Source: Anisakis pegreffii (taxonomy: Eukaryota; Nematoda; Chromadorea; Rhabditida; Anisakidae). From it: a stretch of 64,000 bases of DNA. Shown here one piece after another: positions 1-15,000 of this stretch; position 1 is the stretch's first letter; the number at the start of each line of letters is the position of its first letter. The notes under the pieces are model-generated. The model saw only the letters and a program-made list of their open reading frames with translations. It had not been told where the DNA came from and searched no databases. The stretch is taken from assembly GCA_035041965.1 (NCBI GenBank), contig JAPYMA010000780.1, positions 52,248-116,247 on the forward strand, in the 5' to 3' direction. The translations under genes and the position numbers were made by a program.

Positions 1-3000
1 CCGCTCTCAAAGAATGGCGAGACATCCATCCATCCATCCATCTCAACCAGTCTATTTAAATTCAAGCAAATCACGGAGACCAAATGTGAAATGGAAGATA
101 ACAAGTGAATCAATCAGTTGTTCATCTAATCCACCTTGAAGTACACAGTTTAAACGTATCAGCCGAAGAAATGGTCAACATTTGCTTAGCTGTTTAATGC
201 TCACTATTTCTCTAAAGTATAAATTTAAAAGGAAGCGTCATCATTTGTTTCTTTACTTCAATTTTTATTCACCATTGAATTCGTTTTTACATCGGTGTGC
301 TGCTTTGCGCATACAACACAACACCATCATCATATATCATACAATACATTACTTTCAGATGTTCGTTCAACTTCTTCAATGCATTTGGCGTAACGCACGT
401 TTGAGTAGTACATAAATGTAGATATAAATTATCCGACATTACCTCTGCTCTCCTAATCGCCATCCACAGTTGTTATTTCACTTTCGTTCATTTTTTTTTC
501 GCAAATCAACAGTGCTTGCGCCTCAATTCATCGAAATTTTCTGTTATTGCATTTATCTTACCTCAGCTCTTCTACGCTATTTGCATAAATAAATTCAAGC
601 AGTTGAACTCGCCACCCATTCCATTCTCATTCCACAATACGAACATCATTTTATTCACATCAATCAGATCACTCAATTGTCAGCATAGACAAACACACTT
701 GGGCAATTTCAATAATGCGTTGAACGCATACCCAATTTTAACGAAATACTCCTTTCTCGAATGAAATAAGCGAAATTTTTTATTCGGCTAGAAGCTTACG
801 TAGGCAGCAGTTCAAACAAAACAAGAAATGAAGACAAATGTGGAAGGCGATATTCTTGTTGTGTGGCAATTAAAGCAGCGTGCATACTTCCTGTTGTTGC
901 TTTCGGCAGTTCTGCGATTAATATGTACTGAATCGAATTCGATTAACGGTTCGAATGTAATTGGAATGCATGTTTTTCCTTTTTTTTCCGAAAAGGACAC
1001 GATTAAAAACCGAGAACACGTGGAGAACGTTACTGATGATGCACTAATGGAGAACCAATCGTCGGTCGTTTCATCCGATGAATCATCAAGAAATTATGCT
1101 ACTGAACAGACGAATTTTTCATTTTCATCACAACAACAACATTCAGTCATCAAACACAGCCAACATTAATTCCAACAATCAAATCAATGATCATAGAGAA
1201 TCATCAAGCTCATTCAGCGATAACATCATACACGGCGCTCAATCATCACCAGTCATGAGCAAACTATAATAACATTGCAAAACCTCAAAAACCAAAACAT
1301 CTCCATCGTCCTTCCTCTTACACCCTTCAAAAACTTCGTTTCTGACTGACTCCTTTCAACAAACAAGTTTCGCTTGTTTTGTTTCTAAACGACGCAACAA
1401 CTCGTATACCTATAAATCATTTTTCTCCCCATAACTCAAGAATATGAAACCACCCGAAGCACCTCTCAGTAATGTTAGCCCATAAGTTTTAACGAAAAAT
1501 CTTTTCGTTTGTGGCTTTTTCGATGCTTCTTCATCGACAATGCCTGCAGTAATGCAATAGTAATAATAACACTACGCTCCCCGATTAGTGTCATGCTCAG
1601 TGATAATACTATCAATACGGTTCGGTCGTTTTTTTTTAAACGTTCTTCTTGCAATAACATACATCATCATTTATGATAGTCTCCAATTTGCTTTGACATG
1701 ATTTCAGCTGAACGATGACGACAGCAGAATAAAACCTGAGAGCGCAGACCATTTTACAAACTCAAAAACTACACAAATAACGCAACTGAACACCGATCAC
1801 AACAGGCACATTTCCTCAACTCACCGCAAAAATGCATCAATTCATATTCATTTATCACCTCCCTCTTTTTCATATCTAATAAACCAACTCATTGATCATA
1901 TTTCCAGCCCAATCCATCAAACAATCTCATCGAATGTTTATCATAATTCATTTTGTTCCACTTGAAACAATCAATCATATGCTTGCAGCATCTAATAGCT
2001 CGTCATCGTTCCACAGCCAATAATGCTTTATACAAGTATGCACAATTGACTCTTCCATAAATGAGTTTCAAGTGCGTACACTCACTAAACCAAACACACA
2101 CACAGATCTCATAATCCGTAACAATGAGCATGATGACACCTAAGAATCTCTTAGTGATGTTGTCAATGAAGAGTGCACCGCACCGTTTCCCCTATTTCAC
2201 TTAATTATGTTCGGCTGGGAACACCTTCTTCACAAAAGACAAAGAGATTTCATTGCACATTGTCAGTATGGAGATGATGCATGAAGTCTGCTCAAACTGA
2301 GAAGATACTGCAAATTCGTTAACGTTTACTTCCTTGCATTCAGTTGTTTCGGCACCACTGAAAATCTGAATCATCCATCCATATAATGCGCCTCGCAATC
2401 AACAAAGCTCATTGTTCAACGTGAATGACTCTATTGCTATTGTTCCCTATCGAAGGAATTGCTGCTTACTTCACTGTCGGTTTTCTAACGAACCAAACAA
2501 CGCACTAAGAACACACCACATTCTGCTGATCTGTGTTTTCATCAATAAACCCAAATTTTTTTGTCTCCGCGTCGAAATCACAAACAAAGCAGCAGCAGCA
2601 GAAACGGATGACGACAGCGATAAATTACCAACCGTAATCGCACTAATTAATACAATCCTCTGAGAATCGAACATCAAACGTTGTCTGCCCATTCAGAAAA
2701 TAGTGTGAAAAATACACGACTCTATCCACTAAGAAAAACATAAATTTTGAATGTTTACTTGAACGTCACGAATCGTCATTCGTTCGTTCAACGTTCGCTT
2801 AACTGCAATGCAATTCGTTTCTTGTCAGCTGTGAACAGCTCTATTACTGGTTGATTCAGCTGCTGCTTATTATGTAAGTGATGTCGAGATTCTTGTGATC
2901 TAATGAAACAACAATGTTTTTTTTGTGGAGATGCACTTGAATTTCAAGACATTTTCACGTGATGACCATGAAACGCTGCTTAAACTTAATGCAAGAATGA

Positions 3001-5122
3001 ACATTAAATGGGTAACAACTTGAGAAAAGGACATAGTCGGTGTGATGAAAACAACAACAAGATAATCGAACCATTACTACACTACGCTCGTATAATCCAT
3101 CAGATGAAAACACGATAAACGATGAATTGTAACGGAATCAAAGAACATCACTAACATCACCATAATTCATAAGTCTCTCCAAAGTGATTCTTAATCTTTG
3201 TGTTAATCTTTGAGAGACGAAACCATTCAATGGAAAACGTGAGGGAACTAAGAAATGCGATTTAATGAAATGAGAATGAAAAAAAAAGAAACTAAATGGC
3301 AGCGCTCACGTGATCGAATGACATTTAACGACCAAGAAAAAATAAAGATTTAAAATTGTCGAATCAAGCAAAGACTTCAACCTAGTTCTGTGAGAACTCA
3401 CAACAGATCAGAGAGCGTCAAGAGGGTTCATTAAAAACCAATGAGGAAGTGAACTGAATTGGTGAGTAATTGCGCAACGAATTGTAATATTCGTTATTCG
3501 TCACCGAAAATGAATCGAATATTAATTGATCAAAAAATTATCTTCGCAAATTGCAAGTTCTGATTGTATCTGGAAGAAAAAATGTTCAACATCAACAGTC
3601 GAATGGAATCAAAGATTGATGATTGTTTAGTTTTAAGGAATCATCAAAACGCAAACAAATCGCTTACTCACATCCCAATATGAGTACGCATATCGCTCGC
3701 TCAAACCAATGACCAAATCTTACGACTCACATTTCAAGCACATTCAAAGTGGACACAACAGTTGCATCGTTTCTCTACGCATTTCAAAGATTCTTCTGAA
3801 TCAGTGAATTTGAGATCATCAGAACACCACAGATCGTTGCTTTAGGACGATCATGATCGATCACAAACAAAAAAAATGACAATCGTTGTTTTGATGAACA
3901 TCGAATAAGAACAACAAAAAAAAGCACTCTGACCGCTGAACGCTTTTCAAAACTTTCATTCGCAATTACTTTAAGTGCTTATAAATAATACTCACTGTTG
4001 CGTTTTTTATTCGCTTAGTAAAGCTTTTTTTTCAATTCAAATTGCTTTTCCTAGATGTTCATTGAACAAGGCTGACGAAAACCTTTACTAAAGTAAGATC
4101 GTTTGTCTAACAGATACCATTTGGCTTAATGAGCAAGAATGCAAGTGCTCCGAAACGAAAATTGCTCAAATGGCCGTGGAACACGGAAGAAGTAGCGGAA
4201 GTAAACAACTGAGGGGACATCATATGTTGCTGAATGCACAAGCAATAAATACTACAACGTGCCGGCCGGCCGTCCGATCGACCGAGCGCTGTCTCATTGA
4301 GACCAATGTACTTTCTAGCACAAAAAGTGCACGACGAACATAATCTATAATAATCTCCTTGCAAAAACACCCATTCCACGCTCTTCAAATCATAAATACA
4401 ACATCATCAGTCAGCTTGGCAATGTGATGTGATGAATAATTCAAACAACTATTACCCATTCATTCTAAAGCACAATGTAAACAAATCATTAAAACAAAAT
4501 TCCACAATTCAAATCGCCTCAACACGTGTTCTTGTTTTGATGTACTCTATGTAAATGTTGCTTCGCGACCACATAATAATGATTCATTGATTCTGACTGA
4601 CGAGACTGTAAACAAGGGCATTCCCCATGTATTTTGAAACAAACAAACGAAAAACGCTTGCAAACGAAGAGCGAATTGAGAGGATGATGAAAACGAACGA
4701 ATTGGAAATTTTTGGGGAAAATTTATCACATGAACTGAATTCAATTGAACTGATAACGATTGTTCTAAATTTAGACTCAAGTTTACTTCGTAATATCTGT
4801 TGCTTACGCAGTTTGAGCTGACGGATTTAGCAGCGAACCAAACAATGATAATAACGCTTAGTCGGTGAACAATTAAGGAATGAATGGTTGAATGCAATGA
4901 TATATGGCAAATAAATATGCGCTCTGAACTAAAAAATATCAAACATTCATATTTACTTTTAAATTAACTTATCCAAGGAAACACGAGAAATGAAATATAA
5001 AAGTCATAAAACAAAATAACCAATAAAAAATGAACAAAAACTGTAAAATGGAACTATTGAAAACAATGAGAGAAATCGAAAATAAATCAGCTGAAAAAAA
5101 AAACGAAAGAGTGTAAACGAAC
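1..5122. other. No confident gene: presumed large intron of the LET-526 gene
   Basis: The ARID exon ends in phase 1 at 5123, so transcription must continue leftwards, but no minus-strand exon with the right phase and a plausible BAF250 C-terminal sequence was found. The stretch contains A-rich runs, scattered CA-rich simple sequence and one plus-strand ORF (828-1169) listed separately. A minus-strand open frame at 2201-2356 follows a TTTTCAG acceptor but has the wrong phase to follow exon 13 directly. Confidence 0.5.
828..1169 (+). CDS. Unrecognised ORF with hydrophobic N-terminal segment
   Basis: This is an ATG-initiated frame of 113 codons. A hydrophobic stretch at about residues 20-34 (RAYFLLLLSAVLRLICT) could be a signal peptide or anchor, but it is preceded by about 18 polar residues, longer than usual. 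The rest is Ser/Asn/Gln-rich. It is not similar to anything I recognise. It lies opposite the presumed LET-526 intron, with no neighbouring exon of matching phase identified. It may be a nested gene, one exon of one, or chance. Confidence 0.27.
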   Translation: MKTNVEGDILVVWQLKQRAYFLLLLSAVLRLICTESNSINGSNVIGMHVFPFFSEKDTIKNREHVENVTDDALMENQSSVVSSDESSRNYATEQTNFSFSSQQQHSVIKHSQH

Positions 5123-6069
5123 CGGGTCCAGGGTATTGTTGCTGTTGCTGTGGTGGATGCTGATGATCTTTAGTATCCACTCGTCGTCGTTTCTTCAATT
5201 TTTCAGCAAATGCAACCATGTCATTGAGACTTTTACCAGTCTCGTAGCACTCTAAGCCCAGCAAATACTTCTGGTAGTGCCTTCGTAATTGATATCCTGC
5301 AGCTGACGATTCGGACATCTCCGAATTGGCTTCACAACAAACATTTTTCCACGTCTTCTCACGTGTCACCTTCAATACGACAAAACAATAGAACACCTTC
5401 TCGAAAAAATAACACAATTTCAGTCATATCATTTGTGGCATTTGTAGACAAATGTAAATTTCTGGAAGAAAGTAGCCAAGGACATTATTCCATTTTACTT
5501 CAATTCATACAACTCGAACAGCGGCGACTCAACAACAACAAAAGCTCAGAAGAAAGCAAGCAAACCTGCTCAAAACCTCCTCTCTTCAGGACAGCAATAT
5601 ACAATCGATGTAAATCAATCGGTTGCTTGGATACTTGCGGTACTTGTGTGAGTGGTTCACCCTGCAAACCTTTTGACAATCATATTTTGATATGTCAACG
5701 GAACAAATTATGCTTCTCCTCCAATCATTTTCATGTAAATAATCACTTTGCAGAGAATCGAGATCAACAGATTCTGAGCAGCAATCAACAGTGATCCCTA
5801 TCAAAACGGTTGGTTGGCAAAAACAATAAATGTCAAGTGTGAGCATTTCTGTTCAGCTCTTTTGTTACGCGAACACACAAACATCCATCGAAATAAACAA
5901 CTTGATAAAAATTGTTCTTGATTTTCCCAAAGATCAGGGAAAAAACGTCAAATGAAACGATCCACCACTAAAAACTTACGTGTCGTTCACAGAACACGAC
6001 CAATTTTTCGAAGAATGCTCTCCTTTCAGCCATTACGTGTTGAGGATTGAGAGCCGACACCGGACCCAC
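5123..6069 (-). other. let-526: ARID DNA-binding domain region of the LET-526 gene (three exons)
   Basis: The ARID domain is assembled from exons 6069-5980, 5661-5566 and 5369-5123, joined in phase 0. The first gives the start of the domain (HVMAERRAFFEKLVVFCERH). The second gives the central helices and the Leu-Tyr-x-x-Val core ending at KRGGF. The third gives the TREKTWKNV segment and the SSAAGYQLRRHYQKYLLGLE helix. The introns between them are about 310 and 200 bp, much shorter than those upstream. After the domain the exon continues with a basic KKRRR patch and a short Gln run before its donor at 5122. Family assignment rests on my recollection of the Osa and ARID1 ARID sequence pattern, and the match is strong. 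Confidence 0.92.
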
Positions 6070-9000
6070 CTGCAGTATCACTATCATTAAAAAACTGTCG
6101 ACAAACAAAAAATGGACCAAGTTCCATCCATCCAAACGACAATTGTTCAAACGAAACGATTCGCAGCAAATGAATTACTGCCAAATTCACAACCAAAATT
6201 GTGCCAGAAAATCTAACAGCCATCTCGCTAATTCTGTGTTTCCCATGTGAAGATTCAAGAATGTAACAAGTTCTTCAGAGATAAATTTCAGAGTTTTCAA
6301 ATGATTTTTCAAATCTAAACAGAGTGAGCAAGTCGACGGTCATTACTAACCAATTTATCGACGATATTTGCGGCCGAATCCTTTAATTTCGTATTGCTAG
6401 CCACCATTCCCGGTGTTGACGGCTGAGCTGGAGGTACGGGAGTCCGCTGAAAGATATTCTTCGACTTATTCGTTCAGGTCTATCAAAACTTTCCGCCAAC
6501 TATACACATGTGTCAAAAGTGAATGACACCAATTGCTTTTCGTATCACATCCAATGCACTCCACTCACACATTCAAACGAATAATTTCGAATTTTCTGGC
6601 ACCGAGTAATTATCAACAATTAACGTCAATCACACACTGCTACAAACAGTTCGCTTCATCACAGAACTCCATTCGTTGATGCAAATCGAATCAATCGACG
6701 ATGCAAAATTATTTTTGTGAAACTTTCAAATTCGCGAACTATAATCCCAAAATCCGTTGATCAAAATGAAACTATAAGAGTGACCAAGAAGTCTAAACGT
6801 TATCCTGAGAAAGCGCATACGATAAGAACGAATATCTCCCGATATAATGCAGTGTGGATATGAAAAAATACCGTTAGTCCATCTAATCTTTCATTACTAT
6901 ACACCACTAACGATTCTGCTAACAAAACATTCTCTAAATTTCGGAAGCAAGTCATCATTTATCACAATAATCACATCTCCAACTCGACGTGCATCTCTCA
7001 TCTCGTAAAATCACGTAACTTCGGCCCTCTCGTTATAAATGAAAATTGAAGTGTACGATGTCATTTTAACGTCATTCAAACAAACACTGAATGCCGCCGG
7101 TAAGATCATCTGGTTTATTCTCGCACAATTCTCAGACATTATATACACTTTGCAAATGTATAGCCATATAATCAGAACGTGCGCTAACTCACAACCAGTT
7201 TGAACTGAACCGCGGGAGGGAGCGAACCAACTCCATCAAGTACGACAAGAAACCGTCTAACCGCCTGAGCTACTTTTACGTCTACTTATAGTGTACTGCC
7301 ACTATTTATAATGTACTACGTCTATAAACTGAAGAAGGTGCCCAACTATTTTCATGAATTCAATCCAAAATTCACATAATTATCCAACAGAGCGTCTTTA
7401 CCAACCTGTCCTTGACTAAGTTGAGCCGGAGTGTGCGGCCAGGAAGCGGGGGATGCGCCTCGTAAAGATTTCGAATCGTCAAGTGATTCATCGGCCGCAG
7501 ACGAGGCTCCACCAGGACTTTGTGCAGGCACGTTACCCGATGACGTACTTACAGTGGTCATTGGTGGTTGAGGGACGTTCGCTTGCTGCGACATCACACT
7601 TTCCTATAATTTTATCTATTTCACTAGACTTTCAAACAATTCAATCTTCTGGGTCAGTGTCAAGCCCTGATACATGCGACGAGAGGGATCAGACCGAAGA
7701 GATACGACAGGAATAGTATCCGTTTCACCCGCTCTAAATGGAGATTTCGGAAAGGAAAAAATTTGGTGGCACTATCCAGATAAATCAAATTATTTAAGAT
7801 CACAATCCTTAACCATTTAATGCGTAATAAGTTCCTTATTGATGTTCATCACAAGTACGGCAATCGAAATGAATTAGACGTACCTGAGACGGCATTTTAG
7901 TAGCGTTCATTTTTGCTTGCCAGTCAGCAGCACTGGGACCATTCGGCATTCGAGGCATTTGCTCAATCTGTTGAACAGGGTGAGGCTGGGATTGTTGTTG
8001 TTGTTGCTGTTGCAGCTTATTTGCTGTCGTCGGCATCACTGGCCGATTCGGTGGCATTGAATACCCAGTAAATGCTGAATGAATTTCATTTCATATCCAA
8101 CACCGAATATTAATCCATTTTACACCTTTCAGTACTTGAATCATTTCACTTATTCAATAAAAACACGTGCATAACACCGGTTCACTTCATCAATTTCTAA
8201 ACCAAAAATCCCAAAAAGGAAATATGATATGATACCATCTAAGTACATCAAATAATTTGTGGTCACGGTGTTTAACAATTATTCTTTGATCACTAAATGT
8301 ACGCGCTTTCAATAAGTTCCTTACTCACTTTCATTATAAATTCAAATAAACACAACTACCAAATAATTTTGAAAACATTTTAACCATGAAATTCATTTTA
8401 ACATCACTCAGGGTTTATGCACTTAATTTGCACGATATCTCGAACAATAACTCTATATAAAACTTTACACGCTTGTCAACGCTTAACGATGATAGAATTT
8501 GTTAAGCCTAAGCATAATTACCAGAATGTGGAGGAGGGGCCTGAGGTTGATTTGGATGATGGTAGTAATGTGCGGAGGGTGGTGGTGCACCACTTGGCTG
8601 CATTGCATATCGTGGCTGCTGTGGAGGCCAATAACCCGGTGGGAACATACCACCTGGATACCCTAAAACGATAACTTATCATTCATTACCGCAAGCAATT
8701 GAAAATATGTAAGACTTGAGCAGACAGACGAATGAACAAGGAAGGCACTAAACAATACAAAAAACCGTGTAAACAAATATGAATTACACGAACAATAAAG
8801 AAAGAATAAAAACGAGGACAATGCTCAAATAAGCAACGAACGCACCAGGATGTGGTTGGGGTGCCTGTTGCTGCATACCAGTCATTTGTTGTTGTTGTTG
8901 TTGTTGTTGTGACTGCTGCTGCTGCATTTGTTGTTGTTGCTGTGCTACAACAGCTGCATGCTGCGATTGAGCCATTTCGGGCGAGGAGAATCCTGAAAGC

Positions 9001-12000
9001 ATGAACACATTCGCATTGAATCAACCTTATCAATCGCTTATATCCGTTTAATGCGAAAATCAGTCATATTGACACACCGAAATGCAACCAATCAACAAAT
9101 CATATCGTGCATACACGTATACATATGTGACTAGTACATACAATAGATAATACATCATAATCACAAGCATTCATCCCATCCATCCAGCCATTCCAAATTG
9201 TTCGTTCTGATGTCGAAACAGCATTGTGATCAAAATTCCATGATTATATCAACACGAAAGTGGCACCAACAGTGATACCGATAATAATATCAGTAACAAT
9301 GACAGTGAGAATAAAAATAGTAACTGTAAAATCAGCAATAATAACAGCCACACTTGAGTTCAGGAAAATGGAAATAATATGGTGGATATCACTGAAGATG
9401 TGATGGTATGAACAGCATAAATAATTTGGAATATGGGCACATTTCACAACGTGCATTATTCCCTTCAGTTGGCTGGAAATGATCACAATTGCTGCTTTCT
9501 TCAGATGAGATTGAAACTTATCGCTGTCCTTCAAACGTGCATAGACAAAACAACCGCGAAATTCAGTTTCAAAACAGTATCGGAAATGAACGCATTTGGG
9601 TGGCAATTAGAAAATGATCTGCAGATAGTACGGATAAAGATTGGTGGTATTGAATAGACGATAGATGACACACAAATCGTGTTGTACCACCGGTTCAAAC
9701 AATGTGCATTTTTGGGCATTTTATTGGTTGAATAATATCACTGGTTTGCTTGCTTGCGAAATGAATAATCAAACAACGTTCACTATGCTTTTGGAATGGA
9801 AAATTCGAATACGATCCACTAGATGATACCGGAGTGGATTTGATTCAACCAACCGCCACAAAAAGGAGAAGACAATCATCAATCCATGCACATTTCTAAT
9901 AAGATAGTTTGTAACAATAATAAACCGTAACATCGATTTTCGCTCTTGAATGTGAGCAGTTCGCAAAATAATCCATTGATTTCAATACATTTTATGCGCG
10001 CTTTTCAGTTGGATGATAGTCATTTATCGATGATATTCAATACCTGATTTTGGGTTGAATGCTGATGGATTCTGTTGTTGACAATTAAGATTCAACACAG
10101 ATTGAGACGGATATTGATGTGGCAATGAGAATCGCCGATGATCAGACACAGCTGTTTGATATAATGATGCGGCGTTATGATTAGGATTATCACTGATACG
10201 AGATGTCGACGAAGAAATTTTATCGGATGCTAGTAATTTCAATTCATCGCTGTTACTGCTATCAAACGAATTTGACTTGACGGGTTTAAAAGATGAATTT
10301 GATAGTGACATATTTCGATAATACGGTGATATCACTGCGTGTTGTTGCACATATTGCGGTGATATCCTTTCAGTTTTGTTGTCAATACACGAAAGGGAGG
10401 CGGCTGATCGCGGTGTGGCGAACCATTCTCCGGCTGAATTTTGCATATTAGTTTGTGATGATGTTACCATAAGATTATTAGGAGCATAGGTAATAGTCGG
10501 TCGATTGTGGGCACTTGAATTCGAATCAGAGGAAAGTTCATCAGCAGAAACGGTAGCGGGCTGTATAAAACCGCTTGATGTTGACGGAAATGAAACACAT
10601 CTTGCACTGTTCATCACATAGCTTTGATTTGCATCATTCACCGCCGCCATTCTATTCGATTTCAGGTAATGATTCGAACCATTCGGAGAATCTTCTGGAT
10701 GCATATTATATAAGAGCTCTTTATATCCTTTCGTATCATTATTATCATAGCCAAACGATGGATAACCAGTATGATTCGATGACATTGACGGTGATATCAG
10801 TCGTTGAGAATTATACCAACCTGGATAGCCAATTCCAATTGCTAAACTTATGCTGATTTAGGTTCGTCAAATCAATACAACATTTCTTTCATACGCATAA
10901 TTTGAAGACAGTCATACAAATCTGTTTAATCTGCTTGAATTGTTTCAACAATCTAATAATGCACATATGGATTCACTCAATCGAACATCACTATCAAACC
11001 ACATTTATGAATTTATTCACTCTAATTAATTATTCAACGCCATTTTCATTGTCTATTCCGAGAACATTATTACAAGTCTGTAATCTGCAACTGCGAATCA
11101 ATGGAATGCCGTTCTGATTCTACTTTAACTATTTATCCTCCCAAAAATTTAACTTATCCTCTTAACTTGTCGATACTTCTCGAGAAATTCAAGCTCCTAT
11201 CACTTCAACCCTGTTCTTTATCATCTTCACGACTGTCACTTATTATTATATTGTTCATTATGGTTATTATTTAATTAGCTATTATTGTTACTATCGCTGT
11301 GGTTGATATGCTGCTTAGAATCGATATTACACTATAACTCGCATAACATTCATTTGCCTTACTGAAACAACACTATGCTCACAATCAGTATTCATCATGC
11401 ACAAACAATCAGCATCATATAATTTCACATCTGTAATAAATATCACCGTGATATTTGAATGATAGAGTGCTATTATTATGCGTTCGTTCGTAAATATACA
11501 TCACAACAAACATCTTTTGAATATTCCAAAAATCTACTTTTTTCAATGATAATAATAGCATTTCGTTCGTTGTACTACAACGAAAGATATTTGAAATGGC
11601 ATTCAGTTCGAATCACATCATTATTCATTGTACACTCCTCTTATTTCAGTTATTCTAGGCGTTTTATTGCTGCTTCAAGGCTAATAAAAATTATTACTAC
11701 TACACAACGAGAGCATCTTTTAAGATGTCAGCTTCAGTTCCATTCTAGCACGTTTTCAATTCAAAATATGGCATTTGTTTTAATCCTCACGTTTAGGTTT
11801 CTCCCACAGAATACGTATTAAATTCCACTGTTCGCTAAGAATGTATCAAACACTTTAACGGGTACCCGAAAATTTTTGTAACTAATAGCAAGATCACATA
11901 ACCATCTACTGGGCAAAACTATTTAGTTCAGTTCCTCGTTTGTACCGAATATAGCTGGAAATTACAACGAAACACGATACACTCATGGTATTTGATGAAT

Positions 12001-15000
12001 GATCAGCACCACGGAGTATCGGAAAGAAACGCAAATTTCCATGCCTAACGAATGCACTCTCACTGAATACGAAACCACCGCTGCGACTATTTTGAATGAT
12101 TCTAACCACCTTCATGCTCTACATTCATATGGGAATGCGAACAGCACACGAATCAGTCACGTTTATTCCTCTACAGGTGAAAATATCGCCTCAACTTTAA
12201 CTAAAATATCGCCTCAACTTCACGCAAACGTTCCTTCATCGACTCGTTCTCACAACAACCTTGGCAGCTAGTTTACAGTCGTCAGCGAAGGGACGAACGC
12301 TCAATCGTGCTCCACGAGGAAGGCCATATGAACAAGAAGTAAGTGGCTTTACACAACAAATAAAGGTAAAAAGTCTTCACATGGAAAAGAATCCGAAAAG
12401 ACACAAATAAAAGAAGAGTATTCGAAAATTACCGTGTGCTGGACTCGCCGGTGAGGCAGGAGGACCGTCCATTCGCAGACCCATAATAGCCGGATTTTGC
12501 ATGGGTTGCATTTGAGGTGGTGGACCACCTTGTCCAGCTGCAGCAGCACCGGCTGACTGCGGCGGTGGTGGATACATAACGTGATCCCTCGATGCAGGTC
12601 TTGAGCCTTGTTTCGATTTCTTGCTGGCGCCTTGTGGAGGACCCACCGATCCTGGACTATTGTAACTTCCATTCGGTATGGGTGACGGTTGCTGCAAACA
12701 ACAAAATTGTCATCATACAAAATTCAAATGAGCTTTTTCTGCGATAGCGATAAAGCAATATCACAGAATCCTCGCTTGAAACTCTATGAGAAATGTGAAG
12801 AAGACAATAATTTTGAAAACTCCTTCGCACCTAGAGCATCATTTAGGCTGACAATAGCAGGTTATTGTCCTGATTCTCTATTTCGTCTTCCTAGCAAATT
12901 ATCTGAGTATTATTGAACAAAATCTCAACACACTCATAAAATACAAATTAATGTTTTCCACTTCAAGTAAATATCGTCGTAGCAAACGAGATGGCTTCCC
13001 AGTATATTCACATCAGATATATCAAAAGGATATTCCGAAAAAAAAAGAAACAACTTCAAATATCCTTTCATCATGACACGATTAAATGCGTAACTCACTC
13101 ATCGCTGCTTCAAGTCATTCGCACAGAAATCATCGTCGTCATCATTCCCATGATGATGCAGCAGCAAAACAACAAAAACTTCAGGGGTACCCCAAACACA
13201 AACGCATCGCATCTCATCTCATCACAACCATCAATAACCACAACGACCACAGTAATGAATAATCGGCAAAAAAAGCACGAATTCGATCACAAAGCTTTCC
13301 TTTGCGCTGATCAAACGGAACAACCAACACAGAAAACACACAAACAAAACGCAATCAGCCGTTCGAAAATTTTTTTTTCCGGCGCTCATCATTTGATTCA
13401 TTCATTCATATCTCCTCATAACAATAAGCAATTTCGTTGTTCGTTTCTTTTGCATTCATTCTTTCATATGGCAAAAAAAAAAACACCAAAAAACTCTTTT
13501 GCTCTCAATTTTAAATCGAAATAATTTCCGCTTTTTGTTACATGACATTTAGAGATGTTGTTTCCCATCGAAATTCCTATTTCTCACGCCTTCCCACGCC
13601 ATTCCAATCGCCATCATTCAACCCGACATACACGTAAACACTAAACAAAACCTAACACACCGATCGATCACTTCATACCGACCAATTGCACCAGAATGAC
13701 TAAGTGCCTGATTCGAAGACGATCACGACGAATTCCTGTCTCAATGACGTTCACAACTATTCAATTATCATAATTACTCAACAAATGACGTGAATACGAT
13801 TAGTTCAGCAAATATAGTGACTGTCCTAATGGTTGCTTCAGGTACCGTTCTCACTACACGACCGATCGTCTCGTACATCTTCGATGCTTGCTAAGCGGCA
13901 AAATTTTGAATCTCGACAATTTTTGACTATTTTCGTCACATATGCTGCGATCAGTGACAATCAAGTCATTCGATTAGATCACAACTCCGTGATAGGAGAC
14001 ACTAAATTTAAGAAACTTTCAGTGCTGCCCCTGGTCAGCGGGCCACTATCCTCTTCATTAGCTATCATAGCACCATTATCCCTCATTAGCTACCATATGG
14101 TCGGGTGATCCACCAACTCTGAACACTTAACCACTTCAGAGGAATGAACGTCATAATTGTATCCATTTAACATGGCAATTCAAACGTGAGCATGAAAATT
14201 TGCGACGGAATTTAGTCGCAATCAAAATAAAAAAAGCAAAATTGTCTAGCATTAAGAGCTGATCGTATTCAGTGGAACTAATAATAGATATGATGGTTTA
14301 TTTTCGTTTCGAGGCAACACACTCTTGACGATGCATTACGATGATGAACCAAGTGCACTCTAGCTAAACGTTTTCTTTTCACTTACATTCAATCAGATGC
14401 AATTTTTTTTCCTTCGTTCTCAAAATGGAATCAGTACGCCGCATTAAAGTGGTCGTCATTTATTTATAACAGCTTTAAGTGCCATTCAATAATTCCTTTC
14501 AGCCAACGTCATCGAACACCACCATAAAAAGCCGAACAAAACACAAAATCAATCATTCCCTACTATTTATGGATTATTGCCACAAATAGTTTACGTCTCC
14601 ATGCAGATCATAGATCACTACCTCACAAAATGATATTTCTAAAGATCACTTCTACTCGGAACTTAAGCAAAACTTTCACTACGTATTCATTTTCCCTCTA
14701 CGCATGTACGACGGAAACAGACACATCCGATTAGACAAATATGCTGGTTGCGATCAGTGAAATGCAGCACTTATTTGAATCGATTGCTGCAACACGGATC
14801 GATTTGCGCGTCTCAAGATCAAATGCCAACATTCCACAAGAAACAACCTTTCGTTGCTGAAACACTTACTAGAACTGAATCCAACGCTACTTAATAACGC
14901 AGTGGTTGACAACAGCCGTTTTGACAACTCAAAATCACAAGATAAAAGCATATCGCCATTTTTAACATGAACACTTTTCAGAGATATTGGTACACCACTC

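Noticed and set aside
2201..2356. Possible C-terminal exon of the LET-526 gene after a TTTTCAG acceptor
   Set aside because: Its phase (needs two bases from the previous exon) does not match exon 13, which leaves one base; reading it in the required frame meets a stop. The sequence is not recognisable as BAF250_C.
5363..5794. 143-codon plus-strand ORF
   Set aside because: Antisense shadow overlapping the ARID exons at 5369 and 5566-5661.
12991..13524. 177-codon plus-strand ORF
   Set aside because: Asn/Thr/Gln/Lys/His low-complexity translation of A/C-rich intron sequence; no domain, no splice context.
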